From Trema orientale (Eukaryota > Streptophyta > Magnoliopsida > Rosales > Cannabaceae), in NCBI GenBank assembly GCA_002914845.1, contig JXTC01000265.1, forward strand, positions 7,631-71,630: DNA of 64,000 nt, read 5' to 3'. Shown here in pieces: positions 60,253 through 64,000 of the stretch. The notes under the pieces are model-generated. The model did not search any database and had not been told where the DNA came from. It saw only the letters and a program-made list of their open reading frames with translations. The translations under genes and the position numbers were made by a program. Every line of letters starts with the position of its first letter. The stretch's first letter is position 1.

Positions 60253-62503
60253 CCTGTAAGAGTTTCTACTCGCTTTTCTTGATCAGGATAAAGACGCACG
60301 AGATTCACTTTTGGTCAATTAGAAACATACGTACGGAATGACATAAGTAAATATCCTTGAAGCATATATATGTGTGTGTATATATATATTGGTTCTTTTG
60401 GTATTTGGAAATCTAGACTTTTGAAAGTGGGAAAAGACTTCACTGACATGAAAACCATACGTAAGAAGTTACGTTTTTTGTCTTAAGAGGAATTTTTTTT
60501 CCCCCCTCCTAGCAATATTTGGAAATGAGGGTAAACTTCGTCACATATTACCAACCTCTCTTAACCTCTAGTTTCTGCCTTTTGGAAATAATTGTAGTTT
60601 CTCATTTAAAAAAAGTCGCATGTACAAGAGTGTAAAAATAAAGCCTGGCCCACTTATTTATTATAAAATAAATCATGGCCAGAAGATTTACATTGAGATT
60701 TATGTTTTTTTTTTTTTTTAATGTGTCTTTGAACCTGATTTCAAGTCTAGAATTTAGATTAAGATTATGTTATTTGTCCAAGTGTGTCACAACAAAAAAG
60801 TGTGAAAGTAAATTTATGTCCACTTATTATTTATTTATTTTTGTGTCTACAGAGCGTCTCGTTGAAATTTTTGACTCTTTGAGTAAAGAATACAAACATC
60901 ACAACACAGCCACACAGACCGTGTTGTAAAAGACGCGAAAGAGTTTAACTGGGAATTATAAAGAAGGAAGTTTAATCTACGAACTAGAGAAGTGAGAGCT
61001 TATACCGACTAAAAGTAATGAGCATTTCTCCCTTCATTTTTTTTTTTTCACATTAAGTTCAAATTCTCCAAATTAAGGTAAAGGGAAAAAAAAGTTGGGG
61101 CACATCCTTTTTTTTTCTTGCCCAAAAATTTGGGGCACATCCTATTAGTACTACCGGCAAATGTGGATGGTAAGCAAAGCAACATTTCCCCGAATTTAAA
61201 TCTTATTTTTGTTGGATAGATAATAGAATATCATTTTTCATAATTCTATGATTTAAATAAAAATATCGGGAATCTTTCCTTTTAGGTACATTCGTGCATG
61301 ACCTTGCTAAATATAGATAATATATATATGGGTGATGTTTTAATGAAGATTTTTATTTTTCCTCTATAGATGGATACTCTAATTTGGGCTATTATATTTT
61401 AATATGATGGTTTTAATAATATTAGTAATTTATAAAAAAAATAAAAAAATCTAATTAATACCTATATAAATATAGAAATATATTTATGACTTAAAAAATT
61501 GGTAACCTATTTTTTACCTATGAGTTGGATAAATATTTTTTTTTTCATTCAATCAAACTCTATCTTCCCAGTCTTTACTTCTACCTTTTTATTTTATTTT
61601 ATTTTTTTATTTTCTATGTTTTCCCTTGTTTCAATTACATCTCCTCTATTTTACGTGCTAATTTTGAAATCTTCTTGAATTATCTTAAGGTCTCTCAAGA
61701 AGACTTTATGGACAGGAGCTAACTGTTTTTTTTTTTTTGGTTATATGTTGAGTTATAATAATCAATTGAATAATATATTAGGAAGGTCGAAATTAGTTTA
61801 ATATAGCTGTAAGAAATCCAAGTCTAAAATATACGTCAATTTTTCATTCATAACTTGGTCAAGTTTGCATTAAAAAAAAAAACGGGGACTAAAGTATAAA
61901 GTTTTAGTGTATTTTCATTTGATTACATCACAAAACAAAGTATTATTATTTCTTTCTTTTGCTTTTTCTATTTTCTATTTTCCATAAGACAGATGAAAAT
62001 ATTTTATTATTACTCCCAAAAAAGAAAAATATATTGCCCTAATCCTTGGGTACAGAAACATAAAAATACTGTTAAAATTCAAATCATAAAAAGAATTGAA
62101 TAAGGATTCTCTAAAAGAAGTAGAATGAAATTGTTGTAAGTAAAACTGACTTGCTATTCATTTTTAATTTGGTCAAAATACTCATTTATGGAGCAAAATC
62201 AAAAATCTCCACTGAAACATGATCTATATATACATATCATTATTTTATATTTATTGCATGGAATTTGTTTTACGTATACAAAGACTACTAAGTCCCTTAA
62301 ATTTTCAAGCAAAATAGAATAGTGCCTAAACAAAATTTAATAATAGAACTAATAAGTTTGTTGTTGTTGTTCCGTTGGATTATTATTATTATTTTTTGAT
62401 GTCCTTTTTCTTTTAGGGGTTCCTTGAAAAAAAAAAAAAGAAGAAGGGTAATTAGAAAGAAAGACGTATAGAAAGAAAAGTCTAGAGGTCCAACCCTTCT
62501 AGA
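60253..62503. other. Spacer, nothing recognised
   Basis: AT-rich sequence with T runs near 60704, 61041 and 61725. The open frames at 60.68 and 61.53 kb are driven by T-rich DNA and show no family features. No gene is supported. Confidence 0.55.
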
Positions 62504-62563
62504 ACATGTCCAAGAAAAGACCCTACTAGCACATGTCCAAGAAAAGACCCTACTAGCACATGT
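62504..62563. repeat. 27-bp tandem repeat
   Basis: The unit acatgtccaagaaaagaccc then tactagc occurs exactly twice (62504-62530 and 62531-62557), and a third copy starts (acatgt at 62558). The exact match points to a recent slippage event. Confidence 0.9.
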
Positions 62564-63053
62564 TTGACAGATGCTTCAATGAGAATTGCAGGATCGATCA
62601 TCTCTGAAATCTTATTGGTACACATATACAACCAAATTATTACTACTGCGAATGACAATCAGACTGCCTCCGATCTATCATTAATATATTCCAGTCCAAT
62701 CATCAATGTCTTGAAATGGCAGCGGTCGATTTGGTTTTCAATAAATATAAGCAAAATTTTTTGCCCAATTAAAAATATATATTTCTGTAAGTAGATATTA
62801 TAACATCCAAGCAAAAGAAATGTAAATATAATAACATTGTCCTTTTCTCTTAAATAAAAAAACCCCGACATATCACATATATTAAAAATATTAATAAATT
62901 CAAATAACATTGAAACAGACAGACAATTCGGCTTTGCAAAAGCCAACAAGCACACTAAAGCACCAATCAATCTAAGCCACCAAAATGAGAAGCGTGTAGG
63001 TTTTGGCTTTTTATGTTTATTTTTTATCATATGTTATCATAAGCAATCAATAT
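62564..63053. other. Spacer, no supported gene
   Basis: Overlapping open frames on both strands (62.56-63.03 kb) have no recognisable domain. I see no splice-linked partner and treat them as chance. Confidence 0.45.
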
Positions 63054-63216
63054 GATCCACAGGACATGAATATAGTTCCGCTAGCGGCATCAATTTTATT
63101 TATATTTTGAACAACATACGTCGTATTTTGGCTAATCCAGATTAGTTAAAATATGATTTGTGTTGGCCAAAATATGAACAGGACTAGCCCTTGAAGGACC
63201 ACATCCGTGGCCTGAT
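63054..63216. mobile_element. Family C MITE, copy 2
   Basis: The right arm (atatgatttgtgttggcc, gaacaggactagcccttgaa, ggaccacatccgtgg) is the same sequence, in the opposite orientation, as the left arm of the MITE in the serine-rich gene intron (catggatgtagtcccctcaa, gactagtccc). The left arm here mirrors it imperfectly. The element is about 160 bp and non-coding. To its right, the 28-bp unit tgatccacaatccactcttt is duplicated at 63213 and 63241. Confidence 0.65.
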
Positions 63217-63388
63217 CCACAATCCACTCTTTATATATACTGATCCACAATCCACTCTTTATATATATATATATATATTTAACTTTTTGATTGCTAAATA
63301 GAAGAGCAGTCCAGCAGTCCAATACGTTTGTGTTATAATACTATTAAAAGGGTGGCACTTGCATGCCTAACAACTTTGGACTTTTTTT

Positions 63389-64000
63389 GGGTTAATGGCA
63401 CAATTGGTCCCTTTGATTATGTAGGTTGTTACAATATTTGATCCCTATAATTTTAATTTTGACAATTAAGTCTTTAACTTATTAATTGCTAGCAATTTAG
63501 TCTCTTAAATGATTGAGAAAACTACACCACTTACCTTTTTTCTAAGCTATGTGTTAATTGATATCTTTTTTATTTTTTATTTTATTGATTCTATATCCTT
63601 TTTGAGTTGTAATAATTAGAGTTTACCATTATACCCCAATCTAAGTTAATTTAACATATTCATATATATATATATAATTAATTTATTAATATACGTAATT
63701 CATTTATTATAGTATATAATTAATTTACTGGTGCATATAATTTATTTATGATAGTATAATTTATTTATGATAGTGTAATTTATTTACCTTATTATATAAT
63801 TTATTTACCATTTTATTTAATTCATTTACCAATGTATATAGTTGATAATTTATTTACTATATAATTAATTTACATGTTTATATAATTCATTTACCAACGT
63901 ATATAATTCATTTCTCTGTGTATATAATTGACTTACATATGTAATCAATATGATCCATAATCCACTTTATGTATATTTGTATCTTTTTTAACTTTTTGAT
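63389..64000. mobile_element. Long-TIR element, copy 3 (continues past the window) with AT minisatellite
   Basis: The end gggttaatggcacaattggt, then aattttaattttgacaatta and tagcaatttagtct, matches the left arm of the element at 26.48 kb closely. The opposite arm is not reached. From about 63660 to 63935 a degenerate array of tataattcatttaccaatg (unit about 22-25 bp, about ten copies) follows. At 63945 the phrase tgatccataatccacttta repeats sequence seen at 63213 and 63241. Confidence 0.5.

Noticed and set aside
62564-63030. Overlapping ORFs on both strands (76 and 123 codons)
   Set aside because: Neither shows a domain, signal or splice partner. Composition matches the AT-rich spacer.

Overview
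This is nuclear DNA of a flowering plant, most likely a eudicot. The genes have short GT-AG introns and the spacers are very AT-rich. There are long runs of A, T, (TA)n and (GA)n, many small inverted-repeat transposons, and one decayed Ty3 element. Protein style would fit a Rosales-type eudicot, but that is a guess. Single Ns at 18221, 32720 and 45269, NNN at 44007-44009 and a run of 22 Ns at 31214-31235 indicate a draft assembly.

Layout. 1-6.6 kb: fossil Tekay-type Ty3 element, pol remnant plus a 3.0 kb 3' LTR. 6.6-14 kb: repeat-rich spacer with foldback elements and a tandem array of about eight units at 11.22-11.82 kb. 14.3-14.9 kb (+): short SP/TP-rich protein gene with mitotic-type promoter motifs. 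15.3-15.9 kb (-): CRR7, a chloroplast NDH factor. 18.5-20.1 kb (+): serine-rich-protein-like gene with a miniature transposon in its intron. 20.1-27.6 kb: spacer with MITEs and a tandem triplication. 27.6-31.1 kb (+): intronless RPK2-type LRR receptor kinase. 32.0-34.1 kb (-): NINJA-family/AFP repressor with three G-boxes upstream. 34.2-42 kb: spacer with a Helitron-like end, a 294-bp tandem duplication and a long-TIR element. 42.1-46.2 kb (-): G3BP-like NTF2/RRM/RGG protein in eight coding exons. 47-54 kb: spacer with MITEs and SINEs. 54.0-59.1 kb (-): two tandem BAHD acyltransferase genes. 59.2-64 kb: SINE, hAT element and AT-rich spacer.

The genes are separate plant transcription units and do not form a pathway. 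The exception is the BAHD pair, a local duplication. I see no undescribed multi-gene system. The most informative feature is the transposon content. At least five short inverted-repeat families occur two or three times each inside 64 kb. Two non-autonomous hAT elements keep exact 8-bp target duplications, and one of them lies between the duplicated BAHD genes. An open, spliceable 41-codon segment next to CRR7 and a GC-rich 64-codon ORF at 39.74 kb remain unexplained.
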